A stretch of DNA of 5,543 nucleotides from Bacteroidota bacterium. GTDB lineage: Bacteria > Bacteroidota > Bacteroidia > Chitinophagales > Chitinophagaceae. The notes beneath the pieces were generated by a model. That model did not search any database, was not told the origin of the DNA, and saw only the letters and a list, made by a program, of their open reading frames with translations. Within the stretch, counting starts at the first letter, position 1; each line of letters begins with the position of its first letter. The position numbers and the translations under genes were made by a program. This document shows, in pieces, positions 1-5,543 of the stretch. Location: assembly GCA_023386855.1 (NCBI GenBank), contig JAEWIW010000266.1:1-5543 (forward strand), given 5' to 3'.

Positions 1-1
1 G

Positions 2-109
2 ATCAGAGTTATCGGGTATATGGCTGACGCAAATGAAGGTGCACATATCATTACTAAGGGTGGTAACAAGCACCAGATCACTGCACAGGGATGGAATGCT
101 TTTAAATAA
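2..109 (+). CDS. 3' end of an unidentified protein gene (partial)
   Basis: An open frame enters from the left edge and ends at TAA (107-109), giving 35 residues that finish in ITAQGWNAFK. The start lies outside the window. I do not recognise the family. The closing pattern I-T-x-x-G-W is reminiscent of the last strand of some winged-helix domains, but this is too short to support a call. It is probably a real gene because the frame stays open to the edge, its stop is 8 bases before the next start, and the two genes share a direction, as in an operon with the peptidase that follows. There is no signal peptide or membrane segment in the visible part. Confidence 0.55.
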   Translation: MRVIGYMADANEGAHIITKGGNKHQITAQGWNAFK

Positions 110-117
110 GAAAGGAT

Positions 118-1602
118 ATGACGAACAATAAAATAATCCTATTGTTCGCCTGCACGACTTTTTATTTACTGTCCTGCACAAGTTCCCGCAAAATATCGGT
201 TATCAATAAAAAGATCAGCGCTGTTGAACTCAGGGAAGACTATGCAATGTTCCGTGGTGTACTGGAAGAACTGCATCCGAGCCTGTATTGGTTTTCTACC
301 AAAGACAGCATGGATGAGTACTTCAAAAGGGGCTATGAACAGATCACCGATTCCATGACGGAGCAGCAATTCAGGAATCTTTTAAATTATACAACGAGCA
401 AGATACGATGTGGACATACTGGCGTTTATCCTTCAAAAAAATTCAGCAGGTTTTATAGCCAGTCACGCATCACTACCTTTCCTTTTGCTGTAAAATGCTG
501 GCCCGATACGGCTGTGGTATATTCAAGCCTTATCCCAAAAGATTCCCGGATAAAGCAGGGTACGCAACTTCTTTCCATTGACGGAAGGTCAATACCGCAG
601 CTGCTTGACACCTTCCTGTTGCATATCAATGGAGATGGTTATGCTGCTACAGGCAGGTACCAGTTCCTGAGCAACCGCGGAACATTTGGTGCCATGTACC
701 GGAATATTTTCGGACTTAAAGATTCTCTTTCCCTCGGGTACATTGATTCAACAGGCATAGCAAGGCAGGAAATGTTTCCCATGTTTAAACCAAGGGCCGA
801 TACCACCAGGGTGAGAGATTCGCTTACCCGTGAAAGAAAACAAAGAATCGCCAGGTTACCTGTTAAGGAGTTGCAGTTAGATACAGGCCTTCGAACAGGA
901 TATATTTCACTAAACAGTTTTGAAAGAAACCATGGGTTGACAAGATTTTTCAGGCAATCGTTCAAAAAACTTGCGCAAAATAATATTCAACACCTTGTCA
1001 TTGACCTGCGTTCCAATGGTGGTGGAGATGCAGGGTTATCGACCTTACTGACCAGGTATGTTACGGATCACCGCTTCAGGGTTGCTGATTCATTGTATGC
1101 GAAAAAAAGAAGCAGTCGTTATAGGGATCATATCCAATGGCAACCTATCTATTGGCTCTTTACACTTTTTGTGACAAGAAAAAGAGAGGATGGCAATTTT
1201 CACTTTGGCGTTTTTGAACGTCATTATTTTGGACCGAGAAAAAAGCATCATTTTGAGGGACAGGTTTACCTGTTAACCGGTGGTAATTCATTTTCTGCAA
1301 CAACAATTTTTGTGCAGGAGTTAAAAGGACAAAAAAATGTAAAGATCATTGGCGAAGAAACCGGCGGTGGTGCTTATGGAAATACAGCGTGGATGATACC
1401 AATGGTCACACTTCCCCATAGTAAATTGAGAGTGCGAATACCCAAGTTCAGGATGGTAATGGAGCCCTCACTTGCAAAAGAGGGAAGAGGCGTAATGCCG
1501 GATATTCCTGTTGCTCCAACATTCATGGATATCCGTAATGGTATTGATGTAAAAATGGAGAAGGCCAGGCAGCTGATCCTTCTCCATGAATTAATTAATT
1601 AA
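118..1602 (+). CDS. S41-family peptidase, predicted lipoprotein
   Basis: A 494-residue exported protease-like protein. Residues 1-20 form a lipoprotein signal peptide: N/K-rich start, hydrophobic core, lipobox LLSC with Cys20 as the lipidation site, so it is expected to be membrane-anchored outside the cytoplasm. Residues 40-110 are a helical N-terminal region containing the CGHTG motif (98-102), comparable to the GDGHTG segment of many S41 proteins. Residues 118-165 resemble a PDZ-like segment (GTQLLSIDGRSI). The peptidase core follows: VIDLRSNGGG (294-303), VYLLTGGNSFSATT (383-396) with Ser393 (or Ser391) as likely nucleophile, GEETGGGAYGN (412-422), and the usual closing G-V-M-P-D-I-P-V (458-465). 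No Lys sits about 25 residues after Ser393, so a Ser-Lys dyad of the Ctp/Tsp type is not evident and an S41B/tricorn-like arrangement is more likely (inference). The ATG at 118 is needed for the signal peptide; AAAGGA lies only 1 base upstream, so ribosome binding looks weak. The substrate is unknown. Confidence 0.9.
   Translation: MTNNKIILLFACTTFYLLSCTSSRKISVINKKISAVELREDYAMFRGVLEELHPSLYWFSTKDSMDEYFKRGYEQITDSMTEQQFRNLLNYTTSKIRCGHTGVYPSKKFSRFYSQSRITTFPFAVKCWPDTAVVYSSLIPKDSRIKQGTQLLSIDGRSIPQLLDTFLLHINGDGYAATGRYQFLSNRGTFGAMYRNIFGLKDSLSLGYIDSTGIARQEMFPMFKPRADTTRVRDSLTRERKQRIARLPVKELQLDTGLRTGYISLNSFERNHGLTRFFRQSFKKLAQNNIQHLVIDLRSNGGGDAGLSTLLTRYVTDHRFRVADSLYAKKRSSRYRDHIQWQPIYWLFTLFVTRKREDGNFHFGVFERHYFGPRKKHHFEGQVYLLTGGNSFSATTIFVQELKGQKNVKIIGEETGGGAYGNTAWMIPMVTLPHSKLRVRIPKFRMVMEPSLAKEGRGVMPDIPVAPTFMDIRNGIDVKMEKARQLILLHELIN
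1551..1587 (-). terminator. Intrinsic terminator of the dehydrogenase unit, inside the peptidase gene
   Basis: The plus strand has a perfect 10-bp inverted repeat: ATGGAGAAGG (1555-1564) and CCTTCTCCAT (1578-1587), with a 13-base loop. Read on the minus strand, the hairpin is followed immediately by TTTTT (1555-1551, the first T being the last stem base). This is the form expected of a factor-independent terminator, and it starts 12 bases beyond the stop of the GMC gene. The repeat is made of peptidase codons for residues 480-490, so it is coding on the other strand. The stem is only half G/C and the U tract is short, so strength is uncertain. Confidence 0.6.
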
Positions 1603-1613
1603 CTGGTTTTTTT
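1555..1613 (+). terminator. Possible plus-strand terminator (same hairpin, distal T tract)
   Basis: For plus-strand transcripts the same 10-bp stem (1555-1564 / 1578-1587) is followed by an A/T-rich stretch and then eight consecutive T (1606-1613), just after the peptidase stop. The T tract lies 18 bases past the stem, farther than in a textbook terminator, so this direction is less certain than the minus-strand one. No other hairpin with a T tract was seen near the end of the peptidase gene. Confidence 0.35.
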
Positions 1614-3281
1614 TCCTATTGTCTTAACTGCATGGTCTACTGCCCTTGTTGTAAGGGCCATATAGGTAAGCGATGGGTTCTGTGTTGAAGTGGATGTCAT
1701 ACATGCACCATCAGTAACATAAACATTCGGGCATGCATGCAGCTGGTTCCATTTATTAAGTAAGGATGTTTTAGGATCATGACCCATGCGCACACCTCCC
1801 ATTTCGTGTATATCCAAACCGGGTGCCTGTTTCGAATCGTTGGTCTGTAAATCTGTGAATCCTGCCCTGGTAAACATATCAGTCATCTGTTCAAAATAAT
1901 CGGCTACCATTTTTTCATCATTATCATCATAGCTGATATTGAAGCTTAATAAAGGCATTCCCCATTCATCTTTTTTAGAATGATCAAGGCTAACATAATT
2001 GGTTTCTTTTGGAATGGTTTCTCCCATCATGTGTGAGCTGACATTCCATGGTCCGTATTCGGTTTTATTCAGCATTTCCTTGAGTTCCTTACCTACCGCA
2101 TCCTGGTGATTGATCGTTCCCCGCCCTGAATAAAAACCGGCAGCATAGCCCCTTAAGAAATCTGTTTCCTGTTTTCTTACATTACGGAACCGGGGAATAT
2201 AAGCGCTTGTTGGGCTGCGGCCATCGGTTTTAAAATCTTTAAAGCCATCATATGTACCCGAGATCCTGGCCCTGTAATTATGGAAGGCAACATATTTTCC
2301 CAACAGACCATTATCATTACCCAAACCCTGGGGGAATCGGGATGAAGTGGAATTCAGCAGGATAAGGTTAGTGTTGATGGCAGAAGCATTTACAAAAATG
2401 ATAGGAGCAAAATATTCGGTCTCCTGTTTTGTTATACTATCGATTACTCTTACTCCAGTGGCTTTTCCTTTTTTATCGTCGTAAATAATAGAGTGAACAA
2501 TGGAGTTGGGTTTGAGGTAAAGATTACCGGTTCGTGCTGCCCATGGCAGGGTAGATGCATTGCTGCTGAAATAACCTCCAAAGGGGCAACCCCGCTGACA
2601 GAGGGTGCGCTTCTGGCATTGAGCCCTGCCCTGGTCGAGATGAATTTGTTGTGGTTCAGTAAGATGGGCACAACGGGCATATATCACATGCCTGTCGTTA
2701 TAATTCTTTGCCACAACTGCTTTGAAGTAATTGTCAACGCAGGTCAGTTCAAGGGGAGGAAGGAATTCTCCATCAGGCAGAACATCAAGCCCGTCTTTAT
2801 TTCCCGAGATCCCGGCAAAGCGTTCAACATAACTGTACCATGGTGCAAGATCTTTATATCGTATTGGCCAGTCAACAGCAAAGCCATCCCTTGCGGGGCC
2901 CTCAAAATCAAAATCACTCCAGCGCTGGGTCTGCCTTGCCCAAAGAAGGGATTTGCCTCCCACCTGGTAGCCCCGGATCCAGTCGAAGGGTTTTTCCTGT
3001 GTATAGGGATGCTCGGTATCTTTTACGAAAAAATGCATGGCATCTTCACGGAAAGCGTAGCACCGGCTTACGACGGGGTTCTCCTCCTGGATTTTTTGCG
3101 GAACCTGTCCCCGGTGTTCAAATTCCCAGGGCATCATATTGGTTGTAGGGTAATCTTTAAGGTGACGGACATCTTTCCCTCTTTCGAGAACAAGTGTTTT
3201 AAATCCCTTTTCGGTAAATTCCTTGGCTGCCCAGCCACCACTGATCCCGGAGCCAATCACAATTACATCGAATGAATTCAT
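1599..3281 (-). CDS. GMC-family FAD-dependent dehydrogenase, large subunit (gluconate 2-dehydrogenase / FAD-glucose dehydrogenase-like)
   Basis: A 560-residue flavoprotein predicted to oxidise an alcohol or sugar hydroxyl. An FAD-binding Rossmann motif starts almost at the N-terminus: G10-S-G12-I-S-G15 in VIGSGISGG, with Glu33 at the end of the second strand (VLERG). GYQVGGKSLLW (104-114) is the second FAD-contacting segment of GMC proteins. The C-terminal GMC domain has HEMGGVRMG (492-500), YVTDGACM (521-528) and NPSLTYMALTTRAVD (535-549). His492 and Asn535 are the expected catalytic His/Asn pair. A cysteine cluster, C222-x5-C228-x3-C232 with Cys204 nearby, recalls the iron-sulfur-binding segment of bacterial FAD-glucose dehydrogenase. 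There is no signal peptide, so export would depend on the Tat signal of the small subunit encoded 70 bases upstream. The ATG at 3281-3279 fits because the first Rossmann strand begins at residue 4; no Shine-Dalgarno is visible. The substrate cannot be told from sequence: gluconate, glucose and other polyols are all possible. Confidence 0.92.
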   Translation of the reverse strand: MNSFDVIVIGSGISGGWAAKEFTEKGFKTLVLERGKDVRHLKDYPTTNMMPWEFEHRGQVPQKIQEENPVVSRCYAFREDAMHFFVKDTEHPYTQEKPFDWIRGYQVGGKSLLWARQTQRWSDFDFEGPARDGFAVDWPIRYKDLAPWYSYVERFAGISGNKDGLDVLPDGEFLPPLELTCVDNYFKAVVAKNYNDRHVIYARCAHLTEPQQIHLDQGRAQCQKRTLCQRGCPFGGYFSSNASTLPWAARTGNLYLKPNSIVHSIIYDDKKGKATGVRVIDSITKQETEYFAPIIFVNASAINTNLILLNSTSSRFPQGLGNDNGLLGKYVAFHNYRARISGTYDGFKDFKTDGRSPTSAYIPRFRNVRKQETDFLRGYAAGFYSGRGTINHQDAVGKELKEMLNKTEYGPWNVSSHMMGETIPKETNYVSLDHSKKDEWGMPLLSFNISYDDNDEKMVADYFEQMTDMFTRAGFTDLQTNDSKQAPGLDIHEMGGVRMGHDPKTSLLNKWNQLHACPNVYVTDGACMTSTSTQNPSLTYMALTTRAVDHAVKTIGKKTS

Positions 3282-3351
3282 AGCAATATTTTATAGGAGG
3301 CGTAATTACAAAAAAGACCAAATAGTGTTTTATCCATGAAGATTTTTAAGC

Positions 3352-3891
3352 TTAACTCAGGGAACCGGCAGCTTTAACGGGGAAGCATCCATGCCATCGC
3401 CCGGGAACCAGTTCATAAACTTTCACATTGGTGAGAAAATACCTGGAGCTGGTATAGGCCTGGACGGTCAATCTTTTCATGGAACGGAAAAAATATTGAA
3501 GATCATCTTTTTCTTCGCGTTGATTCAATTCCTTTATATAGCTTAAACGCTGATCGGGCGAGGCTTCCAGGAAGCTGGCCGATAATTTTTTTGCCGATGC
3601 TTTCTCAAAAGATTTCATTCCCTTAACAAATTTTTCCTGTTCCTCTTTGGTTGAACAATCATCGATCATCTTAAGGGCAAAAAGGTGGGCATAGATATCT
3701 TTAGCGCCGGGAGTACCTGTTGCAGGCAGCAGGGTTTCTGCGAGCTCGGCAAGCATCTGTTCTTCTGAACTATCTATGCTGAAATTTTTTACGAGCATAG
3801 AGGATTTGCTTTTATCCTGCATGCACGAAGGGATCAGTACAGCGCCCGCCGTTATCCAGGCGAGCTGCTGAAGGGCAGTTCTTCTGTTCAA
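3352..3891 (-). CDS. Gluconate 2-dehydrogenase subunit 3 family protein, Tat lipoprotein
   Basis: A 179-residue small subunit of a GMC dehydrogenase. The N-terminus NRRTALQQL followed by a hydrophobic stretch and LIPSC carries both a twin-arginine motif (Arg3-Arg4) and a lipobox (Cys23), so it should be exported folded through Tat and lipid-anchored. Family hallmarks are the LAETLLPATGTPGAKD segment (50-65), a helical middle with ALKMIDDCS (72-80) and E-Q-E-K-F-V-K-G, and the C-terminal YELVPGRWHGCFPV (159-172). The likely role is chaperoning, exporting and anchoring the FAD subunit encoded just downstream. The start is unusual: the codon at 3891-3889 is TTG. I found no in-frame ATG or GTG between it and the kinase stop, and the next Met (24) would remove the signal peptide, so TTG is the best choice. 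No Shine-Dalgarno is evident. It lies 48 bases after the kinase gene, which suggests one transcript. Confidence 0.88.
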   Translation of the reverse strand: MNRRTALQQLAWITAGAVLIPSCMQDKSKSSMLVKNFSIDSSEEQMLAELAETLLPATGTPGAKDIYAHLFALKMIDDCSTKEEQEKFVKGMKSFEKASAKKLSASFLEASPDQRLSYIKELNQREEKDDLQYFFRSMKRLTVQAYTSSRYFLTNVKVYELVPGRWHGCFPVKAAGSLS

Positions 3892-3939
3892 GTTTGATGG
3901 TTGGTTTGGGGAAAATTAAGGAAATCAGCTGAATTAATA

Positions 3940-5543
3940 TCACTGTGGCAGGGGAAGTATTATGGTAAATTCAGTGCCTTTACCGGGACGGCTGTTTAAT
4001 TTGGTAATGGCCCCAATTTTTTTCGCCCTTTCCTGGAGCTGAGTTATGCCCATCCCATCTTCGCCGGGTTTAAATGAACGGGCAAGGTTTCCATCGTCTT
4101 TAATGGATAAAACAAAGCAATTGTCTTCCAGTTGAGTATCTATCATAACGGTATTGGCCTGGGCATGCAACTGGATATTTTTCAGTACCTGCTCGGTGAT
4201 GCGGAAAAGCTCAAGGCTTTCTTCCTCATCAAAATATAGTTCTTCGGTTTCATGTTTAAGCACTACTTTGATCCCTGACTCGGAGGAGAAATTGCTGACC
4301 CTGGTTTTTAAGGTTGAAAAAAATCCCAGGTCTTCAAGCATTTTAGGTTTCAGTTGGCTGCTGATTTCCGTTATCCTTGAGCAGGTTTCACCTAAATGAT
4401 TAATGGCCGATTGGAAGCGGGCCCTGGTATGGTCTTCGGAAAGATTAAGATCTTCAAAAATCATATTAAGCGACATCTTGATACTGGCCAGGTCGTTTCC
4501 AATATTGTCATGAAGTTCATTGGAGATATTTACCCTTTCCTTTTCCATCGCTGTTTCCATTTGTTCATTCAGTTCAGCCAGTTCCCGGTTCATCATGCGG
4601 CTTTCTTCCAGTTGATCGGAGAGCAATTCAGAAACGCTTGCTTTTTCTTCCGATAACTGCTGTTCGCGTTTTCTTTTAGTGATATCGCGTAATATGCTTA
4701 CTGTGCCATATACTTTATTAGGGGAAATATTAATTATCGTGCTGGAGAACTGGATATTCCTGGGTTCCCCGGATTTGTTATTCAACAGCAATTCGCCCGA
4801 CCAGTGGCCAGTCCAGTTCAATGCACGGGCGATGGTTGCTCTTTCAGGCTCAGTAATTTTAAATAGGTCCTGCACGTGCTTTCCCAGTACCTCGGCGGAA
4901 GTCCAGCCAAAAACTTCTTCGGCCCTCCGGTTCCATAAAGTGATGACACCCTTCCTGTTTGTTCTTACTACAGCCTCAAAAATATTTTCGAGTATAATGG
5001 ACTCCGATCGGCCCTGGAAATCCAGCTCATTGTCCTTTTTCTGTCCCCGGTAAATCAGGACAATAACTATGAAAATAAATCCGCCGATGAGGGAATACAA
5101 TGCTGGCCTGATTTGGGATACAATGGTATCGGCCTGTTCGAACTTGCGTGTGGATTGCACTATATAATAATTCTCTTTGGCCCGGAACTCATCAAGGGCC
5201 CGCCTGATTTCTATAAGGGCGTTTCTATCATTGGTAGCCTGCATTAATGCAACGGATTTTGCAGGTTCTGTTGCAAAAAGCCTGCTGATGGAATCTGTCA
5301 GTCGTACCCGTTGATAAACCAGTTTGCGGATCTTTTCCAGCCTTCCCGCCTGCTGTGGATTGCTGGAAACCAATACCCTGATGTGTTCGTATTCATTATA
5401 GATCTGGCGGCGGGTATCCAGGGTGGGATCCTCTTTTATGGTAGGCTGTTCACTGAATGTTCTTAATTTAATGATCTCCTCATTGACCAGGCGGAAAATC
5501 AGCTCGGCCTTATCAATAATCCGGTAAGTATTAACAACAATAC
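3940..5543 (-). CDS. CHASE3-PAS sensor histidine kinase, HisKA_3 (NarL-partner) type; 5' end outside window
   Basis: The reading frame is open to the right edge, giving 534 codons with the stop (533 complete visible residues). It does not begin at the TTG at 5373-5371, which lies mid-domain. Numbering from the first complete codon (5541-5539): residues 1-135 match a CHASE3 periplasmic sensor domain (NTYRIIDKAE, then LVSSNPQQAGRL and a long helical tail). Residues 146-164 form a transmembrane helix; the first one must lie upstream, outside the window. Residues 180-290 are a PAS domain (GVITLWNRRAEEVFGW ... GTVSILRDITKRKRE), 290-335 a coiled coil, then the HisKA_3 dimerisation box NELHDNIGNDL with phosphoacceptor His344. 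Residues 440-530 are a HATPase_c domain with N-box Asn455, DDG (482-484), DGMGITQLQERA and GKGTEFTIILP. Such kinases phosphorylate LuxR/NarL-type response regulators; none is in the window. Oddities are Gln451 where the N-box usually has Glu, and Leu486 replacing the second Gly of the DxGxG box. The ligand is unknown. Confidence 0.93.
   Translation of the reverse strand, partial: IVVNTYRIIDKAELIFRLVNEEIIKLRTFSEQPTIKEDPTLDTRRQIYNEYEHIRVLVSSNPQQAGRLEKIRKLVYQRVRLTDSISRLFATEPAKSVALMQATNDRNALIEIRRALDEFRAKENYYIVQSTRKFEQADTIVSQIRPALYSLIGGFIFIVIVLIYRGQKKDNELDFQGRSESIILENIFEAVVRTNRKGVITLWNRRAEEVFGWTSAEVLGKHVQDLFKITEPERATIARALNWTGHWSGELLLNNKSGEPRNIQFSSTIINISPNKVYGTVSILRDITKRKREQQLSEEKASVSELLSDQLEESRMMNRELAELNEQMETAMEKERVNISNELHDNIGNDLASIKMSLNMIFEDLNLSEDHTRARFQSAINHLGETCSRITEISSQLKPKMLEDLGFFSTLKTRVSNFSSESGIKVVLKHETEELYFDEEESLELFRITEQVLKNIQLHAQANTVMIDTQLEDNCFVLSIKDDGNLARSFKPGEDGMGITQLQERAKKIGAITKLNSRPGKGTEFTIILPLPQ

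Larger units (their letters stand above)
1599..5543 (-). other. Predicted transcription unit: sensor kinase - subunit 3 - GMC dehydrogenase
   Basis: Three minus-strand genes lie in tandem with gaps of 48 bases (3892-3939) and 70 bases (3282-3351). In neither gap do I see a hairpin followed by a T tract, or a convincing Bacteroidota promoter (TTTG, about 19 bases, TAnnTTTG). The only terminator-like structure is after the last gene (1551-1587). The subunit 3 / GMC pairing is a well-known arrangement. The inclusion of the kinase in the same transcript rests on spacing and direction only. The real start of the unit is outside the window. Confidence 0.45.

Noticed and set aside
166..965. Minus-strand frames opposite the peptidase (166-369 and 639-965)
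   Set aside because: They overlap conserved peptidase sequence and have no domain or start signal of their own.
2493..3275. Long plus-strand open frame (260 codons) antisense to the GMC gene
   Set aside because: It mirrors the codon structure of a clear flavoprotein gene, has no recognisable domain, and has no ribosome-binding site that decides a start; it is a shadow frame.
3294..3300. Strong Shine-Dalgarno-like TAGGAGG on the plus strand in the 70-base gap
   Set aside because: No ATG, GTG or TTG follows at a usable distance on the plus strand; on the minus strand it reads as an anti-SD sequence with no clear role.
3282..3351. Possible Bacteroidota promoter before the GMC gene (TTTG and TATAAAATATTG elements)
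   Set aside because: The -7 consensus TAnnTTTG is not met at the correct spacing, and the best candidate would lie directly against the start codon.
3346..3355. Perfect palindrome TTAAGCTTAA over the stop codon of the small-subunit gene
   Set aside because: It has no loop and no T tract suited to termination, and a short A/T-rich palindrome can occur by chance.
3922..3935. Near-palindrome around CAGCTG in the 48-base gap after the kinase gene
   Set aside because: One symmetric pair is mismatched, no second copy sits at another promoter, and there is no supporting promoter motif, so calling it an operator is not justified.
4154..5053. Three successive plus-strand open frames antisense to the kinase gene
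   Set aside because: All lie inside the well-conserved PAS, HisKA_3 and HATPase region on the other strand and their translations are low-complexity and family-less.

Overview
The window looks like a chromosomal segment of a Bacteroidota bacterium, most likely of the Chitinophagaceae/Sphingobacteriia type. This is inferred from four things: an S41 protease lipoprotein with a short lipobox signal peptide; a GMC oxidoreductase paired with a small Tat-lipoprotein subunit of the gluconate-2-dehydrogenase subunit 3 family; a CHASE3-PAS-HisKA_3 sensor kinase; and weak or absent Shine-Dalgarno sequences. No mobile element, CRISPR array, rRNA or tRNA gene was seen. Genes fill nearly the whole window, and the longest non-coding gap is 70 bases.

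Left part, plus strand (1-1602): the last 35 codons of an unidentified gene, then after 8 bases a complete S41-family peptidase predicted to be an exported lipoprotein.

Right part, minus strand (5543 down to 1599): three genes in one direction, read as (1) a membrane sensor histidine kinase whose 5' end lies beyond the right edge, (2) a gluconate-2-dehydrogenase subunit 3-like protein beginning at a TTG codon, and (3) a GMC-family FAD-dependent dehydrogenase. Gaps are 48 and 70 bases with no evident terminator, so co-transcription is plausible. Genes 2 and 3 should form one periplasmic dehydrogenase: the small subunit carries a twin-arginine lipoprotein signal, while the large FAD subunit has no signal and would be carried along with it. 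No cytochrome subunit follows, but the FAD subunit has a C-x5-C-x3-C cluster that may hold an iron-sulfur centre.

The two transcription units converge. Their stop codons overlap in the tetranucleotide TTAA (1599-1602). A perfect 10-bp inverted repeat inside the last codons of the peptidase gene, flanked by T tracts on both strands, looks like a shared terminator.

The families are mostly ordinary. The most interesting points are the coding-embedded convergent terminator, the kinase-dehydrogenase arrangement, the cysteine cluster in the dehydrogenase, and ATP-site deviations in the kinase. I do not see convincing evidence of a wholly new system.
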